Shown here one piece after another: positions 1 to 5,215 of a DNA stretch of 5,215 nt. Within the stretch, counting starts at the first letter, position 1. Every line of letters starts with the position of its first letter. The position numbers and the translations under genes are program-made. The stretch comes from Gammaproteobacteria bacterium (GTDB lineage Bacteria; Pseudomonadota; Gammaproteobacteria; Pseudomonadales; Pseudohongiellaceae). The notes under the pieces are model-generated. The model saw only the letters and a program-made list of their open reading frames with translations, had not been told where the DNA came from and did not search any database. The stretch spans positions 1,408 through 6,622 of the forward strand of contig JAESUT010000075.1 in assembly GCA_016762995.1 (NCBI GenBank). The letters are read 5' to 3'.

Positions 1-9
1 TTTTTTAAG

Positions 10-47
10 ATGACGCCGGTGGCCTTATCCCCGGCGTCATTTTTTTT
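10..47 (+). terminator. Rho-independent terminator of an upstream gene outside the window
   Basis: A perfect 10-base-pair stem (10-19 with 31-40, ATGACGCCGG/CCGGCGTCAT) closes an 11-base loop and is followed by seven T at 41-47. Two more pairs (G21-C30, G22-C29) can form past a bulged T20. The T run lies only on the right side, so this is an efficient intrinsic terminator for transcription entering from the left on the + strand. The gene it ends is off the window. It sits 26 bases before the SulP start codon, leaving little room for a separate promoter. Confidence 0.9.
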
Positions 48-60
48 CATAACAAACTAC

Positions 61-65
61 AAAGG
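61..65 (+). promoter_or_regulatory. Shine-Dalgarno site of the SulP gene
   Basis: AAAGG at 61-65 lies 8 bases before the ATG at 74, which is good spacing for a ribosome binding site and supports that start. Just upstream, CATAAC at 48-53 has four of six matches to a -10 hexamer, but the position 17 bases further up (25-30, inside the terminator loop) is a poor -35. I do not call a promoter. Confidence 0.7.
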
Positions 66-73
66 TAATCGAA

Positions 74-1756
74 ATGTTTGGTCTTCATACTAAAAACCTA
101 CGCGGTGATTTATTCGGCGGTCTTACCGCTGGCGTGATCGCGTTGCCATTGGCACTTGCCTTTGGTGAAGCATCGGGAGCAGGACCCATCGCGGGTCTTT
201 ATGGAGCAATCATTGTTGGCTTCTTCGCTGCGCTTTTCGGCGGCACTGAATCTCAGATATCTGGCCCAACAGGCCCTATGGTCGTTGTGTTCGCGGGTGT
301 GTATGCCACACTAAATGGTTCGCCCGAATTGGTTTTCGCAGTTGTCGTGCTCGCAGGAGTAATACAAATTCTTTTTGGTGTTTTGCGTTTTGGGCAATAC
401 ATTCGACTCGTTCCCTACCCTGTAATATCCGGATTTATGAGCGGCATCGGCTGTATCATTATCGCCTTGCAGTTTAGTCGTCTATTTGGACACGAGCCTG
501 AAGGCGGTGGAACAATTCCTGCTTTGGCGGCAATACCTGGCTCGGTGATGGATCCGAATTTTGTTGCACTTGCTCTGGGCCTGACGACTTTGTTTATTGT
601 ATTCAAGTGGCCTAAGACTTGGGGAAGATTTGTTCCAGCGCCACTGGCCGCGTTGGTTATAGGAACGGTTGGTAGTGCCATAGTCGGTGGCGCACCAATT
701 TTGGGTGACATACCAACAGGCTTGCCTGGTTTTATTATGCCTTCGTTCAGTCAAGACTCACTATCTATTGTTGTAGAAGCGGCGTTCATTCTCGCCATAC
801 TGGGCGCTATAGACAGTTTGCTCACCTCGTTGGTCGCAGACAATATGACTCGGACCAGACATGATTCCAACCGAGAGCTAATTGGGCAGGGTATTGGTAA
901 TACGATCGCTGGATTATTCGGAGGCGTTCCTGGCGCAGGCGCAACGATGCGAACTGCCGTAAATATTCGTACCGGCGGTCTAACCAAGATATCGGGCATG
1001 ACTCATAGTCTATTACTCTTGGCAGTAGTAGTTTCCTTGGGTCCACTTGCCTCGCAGATTCCCCACGCTGTGTTGGCGGGATTGCTGGTTAAGACTGGCT
1101 ACGACATCATCGATTTTTCTTACCTGAAGCGTGCACACAAGGGGCCACGCTGGGATTTGGGCCTTATGGTTCTGGTAGTTTTCCTTACGGTGTTCGTTGA
1201 CTTGATCACAGCGGTTCTCGCTGGTGTAGTAATGGCGGCGCTAGCCTTCGTGAAACAGATCGCCGATGCGCAGCTCGAAGCTTTGGGCGATGTGACTAAT
1301 GAGGGTCTGTCTGTCGATCTCACCCTCGAAGAAAAAGCGTTACTAAGCAGAGCAGGGGATAAAGTCACGCTTTTCGACTTCGGCGGTCCGCTGAGTTTTG
1401 GTGCTGCGGCTGACGTGGGTCATCAGGTTCGAGAAAAGTCGAAAGGAAAATCGGCAATGGTTCTAGATTTTAGTCGAGTGACTCATGTCGATGTCTCTGC
1501 GGCCAGGGCCATGGAAACTATTGGCAGCGACGCGCATATCGCCAATAAAGAAGTCTACGTATCGGGTATGAACGATGAGGTTCGTGCGATGCTAAAGGGG
1601 CTAAATAATGAATATTGCTTATCACACGGCGACAATTTCGAAACGCGTTTCGACGCGATCAAGGACGCTGTTGAATTTATAGAAAAAAGTGAATCCGACG
1701 AGGCAAGCCAAAATTCGTCTGCAAGTGAGGCATCTGCTGCTGCTTCGACTGCATAG
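74..1756 (+). CDS. sulP: SulP family anion transporter with STAS domain, BicA-like (probable Na+/bicarbonate symporter)
   Basis: This is a complete 560-residue inner-membrane carrier of the SLC26/SulP family, at the family's usual length. Residues about 10-395 are the hydrophobic transport domain (family fold: 14 membrane segments in two inverted repeats). It carries the ALPLALAFG segment at 23-31, GLYGA at 41-45, SGPTGPM at 63-69 and VISGFMSGIG at 117-126. Residues about 428-540 form the cytoplasmic STAS domain (VLDFSRVTHVDVSAARAM at 463-480). From memory of BicA of Synechococcus, the match is close over the whole length and the offset is a constant 11 residues in the regions compared. The residues I recall as the BicA Na+/HCO3- site (T69, D258, T262, G300-A301-T302) correspond to T58, D247, T251 and G289-A290-T291 here, all conserved. 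Bicarbonate uptake is therefore inferred; sulfate or another anion remains possible. The last 24 residues are a Ser/Ala/Glu-rich tail of low complexity. The ATG is supported by AAAGG 8 bases upstream; the stop is TAG. Confidence 0.95.
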   Translation: MFGLHTKNLRGDLFGGLTAGVIALPLALAFGEASGAGPIAGLYGAIIVGFFAALFGGTESQISGPTGPMVVVFAGVYATLNGSPELVFAVVVLAGVIQILFGVLRFGQYIRLVPYPVISGFMSGIGCIIIALQFSRLFGHEPEGGGTIPALAAIPGSVMDPNFVALALGLTTLFIVFKWPKTWGRFVPAPLAALVIGTVGSAIVGGAPILGDIPTGLPGFIMPSFSQDSLSIVVEAAFILAILGAIDSLLTSLVADNMTRTRHDSNRELIGQGIGNTIAGLFGGVPGAGATMRTAVNIRTGGLTKISGMTHSLLLLAVVVSLGPLASQIPHAVLAGLLVKTGYDIIDFSYLKRAHKGPRWDLGLMVLVVFLTVFVDLITAVLAGVVMAALAFVKQIADAQLEALGDVTNEGLSVDLTLEEKALLSRAGDKVTLFDFGGPLSFGAAADVGHQVREKSKGKSAMVLDFSRVTHVDVSAARAMETIGSDAHIANKEVYVSGMNDEVRAMLKGLNNEYCLSHGDNFETRFDAIKDAVEFIEKSESDEASQNSSASEASAAASTA

Positions 1757-1762
1757 GCCATT

Positions 1763-1789
1763 TTCTCTATTCTAGAGAATGAATTTTTT
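1763..1789 (+). terminator. Weak AT-rich hairpin with T run, possible first of two tandem terminators
   Basis: TTCTCT (1763-1768) pairs with AGAGAA (1774-1779) around a five-base loop, and six T follow at 1784-1789 after a four-base gap. The stem is short and AT-rich and the T run is not directly adjacent, so termination here would be weak. It begins 6 bases after the SulP stop codon and lies just before the stronger hairpin. Confidence 0.35.
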
Positions 1790-1791
1790 AA

Positions 1792-1824
1792 GCCGTTTGT
1801 CTTAGGACAAGCGGCGTTTTTTTT
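1792..1824 (+). terminator. Rho-independent terminator of the SulP gene
   Basis: GCCGTTTGTC (1792-1801) pairs with GACAAGCGGC (1806-1815) around the tetraloop TTAG, followed by eight T at 1817-1824. The stem has nine Watson-Crick pairs and one wobble, T1796 with G1811. On the + strand transcript this is a tolerated G-U pair; in the opposite transcript it becomes an A-C mismatch and no U run follows the stem. The terminator is therefore built for the SulP transcript and would serve the convergent minus-strand gene poorly. Confidence 0.92.
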
Positions 1825-1854
1825 CAGTATTTTTGCTTGTCGAGTCAGAGGCAA

Positions 1855-3279
1855 TCAGGGCAGCGCTATCTCGTCACTCTCCTGCGCCCGTGCTGGTTGG
1901 AAATTTCTGCGGGGCTCACTGCTTCGAACTTGTTCAAGCCAGAATACGCCGTCGTAGGGAGCGCTATTTCCTCGCGTGCCGACGAAGTCCATGTCTCCAT
2001 CGCCGTCAATGTCTCGGGCTATGAACTTGTCGAACATGCCGCGCTTGCGTCTGGAGATATCGTGGCGTGTCCATGCCAATTTAGCGTCGCCGGGGTTCTC
2101 GAACCAGGCAAGTCGTCCTAGCGCATCGTTTACATCGACATCCCCGTCTCCGGTCCGCGGGCCTCGGCTGTAGCTGCCTACCATTACGTCAATGTCTCCA
2201 TCGTTATCGATGTCGGCGATCTCCATGCCGACTAAGCGGTCGGGAACGATGCTGCCAATGGTGTAGGCGTTCCAAGTATCGTCAATATTTTCGGGCTGTT
2301 CGATCCATTTGAATTGGCCGTCGTTACTTAAGCCAATAATATCGAGACGACCATCGTTGTTCAGGTCCGTGTATTCGAGATTGAATCCGCCCATCGCTGC
2401 ACCATAGATACCAATCGCGTGTTCGGTAAAATCCAGAGACCCGGCACCCAGATTCTCGAAATAAACTAGACGCGCATCGCCGCGCGCGCCGACTACAATG
2501 TCCATGTCACCATCGCCATCCAGATCGACTGGCTCCGCATTTTGTGGAATGCTGTAGCTGCCGAGTTCGCTGCGTTGCCAGCTGCTGCCGGATAATGGGT
2601 CTCCAGTGAGTTTATACAGCTCAACAGGAGTTGAGCGCGCGTAGTCTTCAGGCCCTGGTGATTGCGCCCCTTTATTTGGCGCGGTGAGTTCGGCTATGCC
2701 GTCTCCATCAAAATCTGCGGCGAAGACGCGAATATAAGATCCGCGACCCTGTGTCATCGGCAGAATAAGTCTTTGCCAAGTAGCCGAGCGCGCATTCAAT
2801 CCCGGGTTCTCTAGGTAGATGAGATGAGACTGTTCTGCGGCGACAACTACATCGAGATAGCCATCGCCGTTTAGATCCACAATGACCGCATCTTCTGGCG
2901 CGGGCGCATCGGTGCCTTCAGCGATCGTGATGTTTAGCCAGATATTTGGGTCGGCCGAGCCGAAGGCAATTCGTACTGTTCCCTCGGGAGGGGGCACAAA
3001 CCCTGGGGTGTGACTCGCAGAGTCATACTCGGCGTCGGATTCGTGTACAGATACGATGTCTTCAAAGCCATCTCTATCAATATCACCCATAACTAAGCCA
3101 TCGCTGCCACTGAGTGCGAAACCTGCTATTTCGGGATCATCAATAATATGTTCTCGCCAACTTATATAGTGACCACTACTTGACTGGGCGCTGCTAAGCG
3201 ATTCGCTAATTAGATCCTGGGCGAGGACAGGGCCGGCTAGACAAAGCGGGACTAATGTCAGTAGCTGTATTCTTTTCAT
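1855..3279 (-). CDS. Secreted VCBS/FG-GAP repeat protein, predicted seven-bladed beta-propeller
   Basis: From the ATG at 3279 this encodes 474 residues. Residues 1-20 are a Sec signal peptide (MKRIQLL, hydrophobic core, then PVLA before Q21) with a good signal peptidase I site. The Cys at 13 is in VPLC, which does not fit a lipobox, so a lipoprotein is unlikely. Seven acidic loops of the form DxDxDGxxD start at residues 66, 135, 189, 252, 305, 356 and 423, spaced 51-69 apart. This is the FG-GAP/VCBS pattern, with calcium bound in the loop and one loop per propeller blade. Five blades also carry a strand like LAWFENPG or VFWLEQ. Proteins of this kind are periplasmic, surface or secreted and often bind ligands; no catalytic domain is visible and the function is unknown. 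The same frame continues to a GTG at 3333, but that start would put 18 polar residues before the signal peptide, so I prefer 3279. The stop is TGA. It follows the aminopeptidase gene in the same direction after 166 bases. Confidence 0.9.
   Translation of the reverse strand: MKRIQLLTLVPLCLAGPVLAQDLISESLSSAQSSSGHYISWREHIIDDPEIAGFALSGSDGLVMGDIDRDGFEDIVSVHESDAEYDSASHTPGFVPPPEGTVRIAFGSADPNIWLNITIAEGTDAPAPEDAVIVDLNGDGYLDVVVAAEQSHLIYLENPGLNARSATWQRLILPMTQGRGSYIRVFAADFDGDGIAELTAPNKGAQSPGPEDYARSTPVELYKLTGDPLSGSSWQRSELGSYSIPQNAEPVDLDGDGDMDIVVGARGDARLVYFENLGAGSLDFTEHAIGIYGAAMGGFNLEYTDLNNDGRLDIIGLSNDGQFKWIEQPENIDDTWNAYTIGSIVPDRLVGMEIADIDNDGDIDVMVGSYSRGPRTGDGDVDVNDALGRLAWFENPGDAKLAWTRHDISRRKRGMFDKFIARDIDGDGDMDFVGTRGNSAPYDGVFWLEQVRSSEPRRNFQPARAQESDEIALP
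1984..3084 (-). repeat. Seven FG-GAP calcium-loop repeats inside the propeller gene
   Basis: Ten-codon units encode, in protein order, DIDRDGFEDI (3055-3084), DLNGDGYLDV (2848-2877), DFDGDGIAEL (2686-2715), DLDGDGDMDI (2497-2526), DLNNDGRLDI (2338-2367), DIDNDGDIDV (2185-2214) and DIDGDGDMDF (1984-2013). Unit 3 has Glu instead of the last conserved Asp. The DNA copies are related but diverged, so these are old structural repeats, not a recent tandem expansion. An eighth acidic stretch, GDGDVDVND (2125-2151), sits inside blade 6 and does not follow the blade spacing. Confidence 0.92.
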
Positions 3280-3290
3280 TTTTTTCTCAT
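3276..3290 (-). promoter_or_regulatory. Translation start region of the propeller gene with an overlapping four-codon ORF
   Basis: On the minus strand this reads ATGAGAAAAAAATGA. GAG at 3288-3286, six bases before the ATG at 3279, is the only Shine-Dalgarno-like element and is weak. The same stretch contains a tiny ORF, Met-Arg-Lys-Lys-stop, starting at 3290, whose TGA overlaps the gene's ATG as ATGA. Seven A in a row (3285-3279) run into the start codon. Whether the small ORF is translated is unknown; it has no visible ribosome site of its own. Confidence 0.4.
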
Positions 3291-3383
3291 GTTGGCAAGA
3301 TTCATTCGGGCAGGATAAAAGCTTAAATATCACAAGTCCAATCTATGCACCGATGGATTTCGAGTTGCATCAGGGACTGCACT

Positions 3384-3408
3384 GTAATGGGCAGAGTAAT
3401 GGGCGGAG
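3384..3408. repeat. Tandem 13-base direct repeat in the intergenic gap
   Basis: GTAATGGGCAGAG (3384-3396) and GTAATGGGCGGAG (3396-3408) share the junction G and differ at one base. The gap of 166 bases between the aminopeptidase stop and the propeller gene start contains no other gene. The repeat lies 105-129 bases upstream of the propeller gene ATG, a plausible place for a regulator binding site, but I do not recognise the motif. Confidence 0.6.
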
Positions 3409-3432
3409 TGTTGCGCTAAAGTAACCGCCCAT
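3399..3432 (-). other. Hairpin downstream of the aminopeptidase gene, with an alternative pairing partner
   Basis: An 8-base perfect inverted repeat (3399-3406 with 3425-3432, ATGGGCGG/CCGCCCAT) encloses an 18-base loop. It begins 13 bases after the aminopeptidase stop codon in the minus-strand transcript. No U run follows, so it is not a canonical intrinsic terminator; it could protect the 3' end, act as an operator, or be incidental. In RNA the first arm (3432-3425) could also pair with the second repeat copy at 3394-3387, giving eight pairs including one G-U. Confidence 0.5.
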
Positions 3433-3445
3433 CGCGTTGATCTGA

Positions 3446-5215
3446 TTAGTTCTTAAGCTCTACGCAATCAGTCGCGCTCTGTTCGTTCTCACTCATGAAA
3501 CGGTACAGAGTGGCGCCAATTGCCTCCTCATCACTGATCGCGTTGGATAGAATCTGCAGGCCCTGTTCACTGCAAATTCCCGAGAACAAATCACGCCCAT
3601 AACTTTGCTGGAAATAATTGTCTCGGTTCGCGGCGAGCTCGCTTAGGTTTGAAGTGAGTCTTGGCAGCAGTTCTAGCTGTAACCCTTCTTGTCCGGTAGG
3701 GAATATCAATCCTATCGCTGCGCGTAGGTTTGACAGAGGCAGCGGATTCTCGGTGTCGAGGATTCGGGCTATCCATTGCTGCTTGATAGCGAGGTCAGCC
3801 AGCGCAGCCTCGGCGGCGATTGCCGCACGTCTGCCTGCATCGGAAGGGTCGCGTTGGCGCTCTGCCGCCAAGAGCTCGCGTGCGTTTTCGTGGCTTCTAG
3901 CTGTAAAGCGCTGAATGAGTTTCCAGCGCTGGTTCTGGCCCAAGTTCAGTCCCGAAATCTCGAGGTTAGCGTTCAATAAATTCAGGAGATTGCTCAGTGC
4001 TTCATCGCTACGTGCAAGGTCGATATAGCGGGATAGTCGTAGGTTAAGCGTGCTGACAGACTGGCTGTCGCTTGTGTCAGCAACTCCTTCACTGATTAGT
4101 TGCCAGAGCTGCTGTTCTGCCTGTGGACCGTACTCGGCGAGCTCGCTTGCGTATTCGCCCCCTAATCGCTCCAACAAATTCAAGTTACCTACTAGCATGT
4201 TCAAGCTTTGGCGAATGATTCGATCATTGTCTTCAAGCCGTAGCGAGGCAATCAAGGTCTCTAGCAAGGTGGAATTTTCCATCTGGCCGCTGCCAGGTGC
4301 ATCGAACAGGGCGGTCCAGATCATGGAGCGCATGAGCGGATCATTGATTCGCTTTAGAGCACCCTCGTTGATGATGCTATCCATGCTCACTTCATCGAGG
4401 TTCACTTGAGTATAGCCCCAGCCCTCATAATTCGGCAGCACCAGGTTTGGGCAGGCGAGGCCTATAGCTTCTGGCACCTGCGTTTCGGCACCGAATATTT
4501 CTATCGCAATAGCAGCGCTGAGTTCAATAGGGCCGTTGGCAGCTGTGTTAAATAAGCCTAGCTGCACGCGCTGATCCCGTAGGGTGGGATGATCCTCTGG
4601 AGCGGTCTGTAGAATGGCGAAGCTACTTATGCCATTCGAGTCGCAGCTAAAGCGTGCCTCGATGGTATTTACTCCCGCCTGATACATCCAATCCTGCGCC
4701 CAATTCTCTAGATCTATTCCGGCCTGCTCAGAGAGCGAGCTCATGAAGTCGCCTAGCTCGGTGTTATCCCAGGAGTGCTTCTTCAAATAGTTCGAAACCC
4801 CTAAGCGAAAATCCTCACGCCCTATATAGTGGGACAATTGATTTAAAACAGATGCGCCTTTGTCATAAGTAATAGCATCGAACACATTGAAGAAATCATT
4901 CGTACTTACTACCGGCACCTCGATTGGATGTGTAGACACGGCGTTGTCGGCGGAGATCGCAGTTAAATTCTCAGACAGATAAAAGTCATGCCATAGGTCA
5001 TCGAACTCTGTCGCCTCGGATACGGCGATAGAAGACATAAGTGTCGCGAAACTCTCGTTCAACCATAAGCCGTTCCACCAGTTCATGGTGACGAGATCGC
5101 CGAACCACATATGCGCCATCTCGTGCAAGATCGTTCCAGCGCGTCGCTGGCTGTTGAATCGATTGGATGCGCCGCGGTCGACATAGCTTTCCGAAAAGGT
5201 CACGGCTGCCACATT
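3446..5215 (-). CDS. pepN: M1 family zinc aminopeptidase (PepN, S. lividans-like subfamily), 5' end cut by the window
   Basis: The 589 residues in view are the catalytic and C-terminal part of a protein that usually has about 850-900. Numbering from the Asn at 5215-5213, the zinc site is HEMAH at 31-35 (His31, His35, catalytic Glu32) with Glu54 as third ligand, exactly HExxH-x18-E, in the context WFGDLVTMNWWNGLWLNESFA typical of M1. Tyr117 in ITYDKGAS is the transition-state tyrosine. Residues about 260-565 match the helical ERAP1-like C-terminal domain, with NDPLMRSMIWTALFD and PTGQEGL segments typical of the actinobacterial PepN group. The enzyme should remove N-terminal amino acids from peptides. 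The first visible residues, Asn-Val-Ala-Ala-Val-Thr-Phe, fit the end of the GxMEN motif, so the frame is open across the edge and the GTG at 5212 is not the start. Cys191, Cys255, Cys548 and Cys584 hint at an exported protein, but any signal peptide is outside. The stop is TAA. Confidence 0.95.
   Translation of the reverse strand, partial: NVAAVTFSESYVDRGASNRFNSQRRAGTILHEMAHMWFGDLVTMNWWNGLWLNESFATLMSSIAVSEATEFDDLWHDFYLSENLTAISADNAVSTHPIEVPVVSTNDFFNVFDAITYDKGASVLNQLSHYIGREDFRLGVSNYLKKHSWDNTELGDFMSSLSEQAGIDLENWAQDWMYQAGVNTIEARFSCDSNGISSFAILQTAPEDHPTLRDQRVQLGLFNTAANGPIELSAAIAIEIFGAETQVPEAIGLACPNLVLPNYEGWGYTQVNLDEVSMDSIINEGALKRINDPLMRSMIWTALFDAPGSGQMENSTLLETLIASLRLEDNDRIIRQSLNMLVGNLNLLERLGGEYASELAEYGPQAEQQLWQLISEGVADTSDSQSVSTLNLRLSRYIDLARSDEALSNLLNLLNANLEISGLNLGQNQRWKLIQRFTARSHENARELLAAERQRDPSDAGRRAAIAAEAALADLAIKQQWIARILDTENPLPLSNLRAAIGLIFPTGQEGLQLELLPRLTSNLSELAANRDNYFQQSYGRDLFSGICSEQGLQILSNAISDEEAIGATLYRFMSENEQSATDCVELKN

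Noticed and set aside
415..1368. Minus-strand open frames of about 74-98 codons inside the SulP gene
   Set aside because: They lie wholly opposite a strongly recognised gene, resemble no family I know, have no ribosome sites I can see, and overlap one another. They are antisense shadows.
1555..1854. Minus-strand open frame of 99 codons crossing the SulP 3' end and terminator
   Set aside because: It starts just beyond the propeller gene stop and runs through the terminator hairpin. The protein is a reverse reading of the Ser/Ala-rich tail of SulP, with no recognisable domain.
1833..2173. Plus-strand open frames opposite the 3' end of the propeller gene
   Set aside because: The Ser/Pro-rich products come from reverse reading of DGDGD-coding repeats. 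No start signals or family resemblance.
3300..3360. Possible minus-strand promoter for the propeller gene (TTGGAC with TTTTAT or TTATCC downstream)
   Set aside because: The hexamers match consensus at only three to four of six positions and spacing is not ideal for the better match, so I cannot tell a promoter from AT-rich background.
3345..3370. Short inverted repeat ATGCA ... TGCAT in the intergenic gap
   Set aside because: Only five bases per arm with a 16-base spacer, which is expected by chance.
3591..4409. Open frames of 61-119 codons on both strands inside the aminopeptidase gene
   Set aside because: All overlap the well-supported ERAP1-like C-terminal domain in other frames and are rich in Ser, Arg and Ala as expected of shadow frames.
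5195..5212. GTG at 5212 as the start of the aminopeptidase
   Set aside because: The codon before it is Asn and the sequence continues the GxMEN-xxxVTF motif found in the middle of M1 enzymes, so the gene extends beyond the window.
1..5215. CRISPR arrays, tRNA or rRNA genes, insertion sequences, prophage or defence genes
   Set aside because: Coding sequence of three recognisable genes fills about 93 percent of the window, and the three gaps contain only terminators, leaders and the short repeats described.

Overview
This 5.2 kb window looks like ordinary chromosomal DNA from a free-living Gram-negative bacterium. A marine or aquatic gammaproteobacterium is my best guess. The basis is a roughly balanced base composition by eye, compact classical terminators, a Sec-exported VCBS/FG-GAP protein with WLEQ/WFENPG-type blades, an M1 aminopeptidase of the pepN (Streptomyces lividans-like) subfamily with paired cysteines, and a Na+/bicarbonate-type SulP carrier. 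The taxonomic guess is inference; no rRNA or other marker gene is present.

Layout from left to right. Positions 1-73 hold the intrinsic terminator of a gene lying off the left edge, then a short Shine-Dalgarno leader. Positions 74-1756 (+) encode a complete 560-residue SulP transporter with a C-terminal STAS domain; its sequence is close to cyanobacterial BicA and keeps the residues that form the Na+/HCO3- site there. Positions 1757-1854 are a convergent intergenic gap with a strong + strand terminator, possibly preceded by a weaker one. Positions 1855-3279 (-) encode a secreted protein with exactly seven FG-GAP/VCBS calcium-loop motifs, most simply one seven-bladed beta-propeller. Positions 3280-3445 are a non-coding gap with a tandem 13-base repeat and an inverted repeat that allow two mutually exclusive hairpins in the minus-strand RNA. 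Positions 3446-5215 (-) encode the catalytic and C-terminal part of an M1 zinc aminopeptidase, cut by the right edge inside its GxMEN substrate-binding motif.

The minus-strand pair (aminopeptidase then propeller protein) is co-oriented with a 166-base gap, so co-transcription is possible but unproven. The SulP gene converges on it and is probably independent. I see no mobile element, CRISPR array, tRNA, rRNA, prophage or defence gene, and no convincing undescribed system. The points most worth a second look are the bistable repeat region at 3384-3432, the terminator placed almost on top of the SulP start, and the BicA-like ion site.
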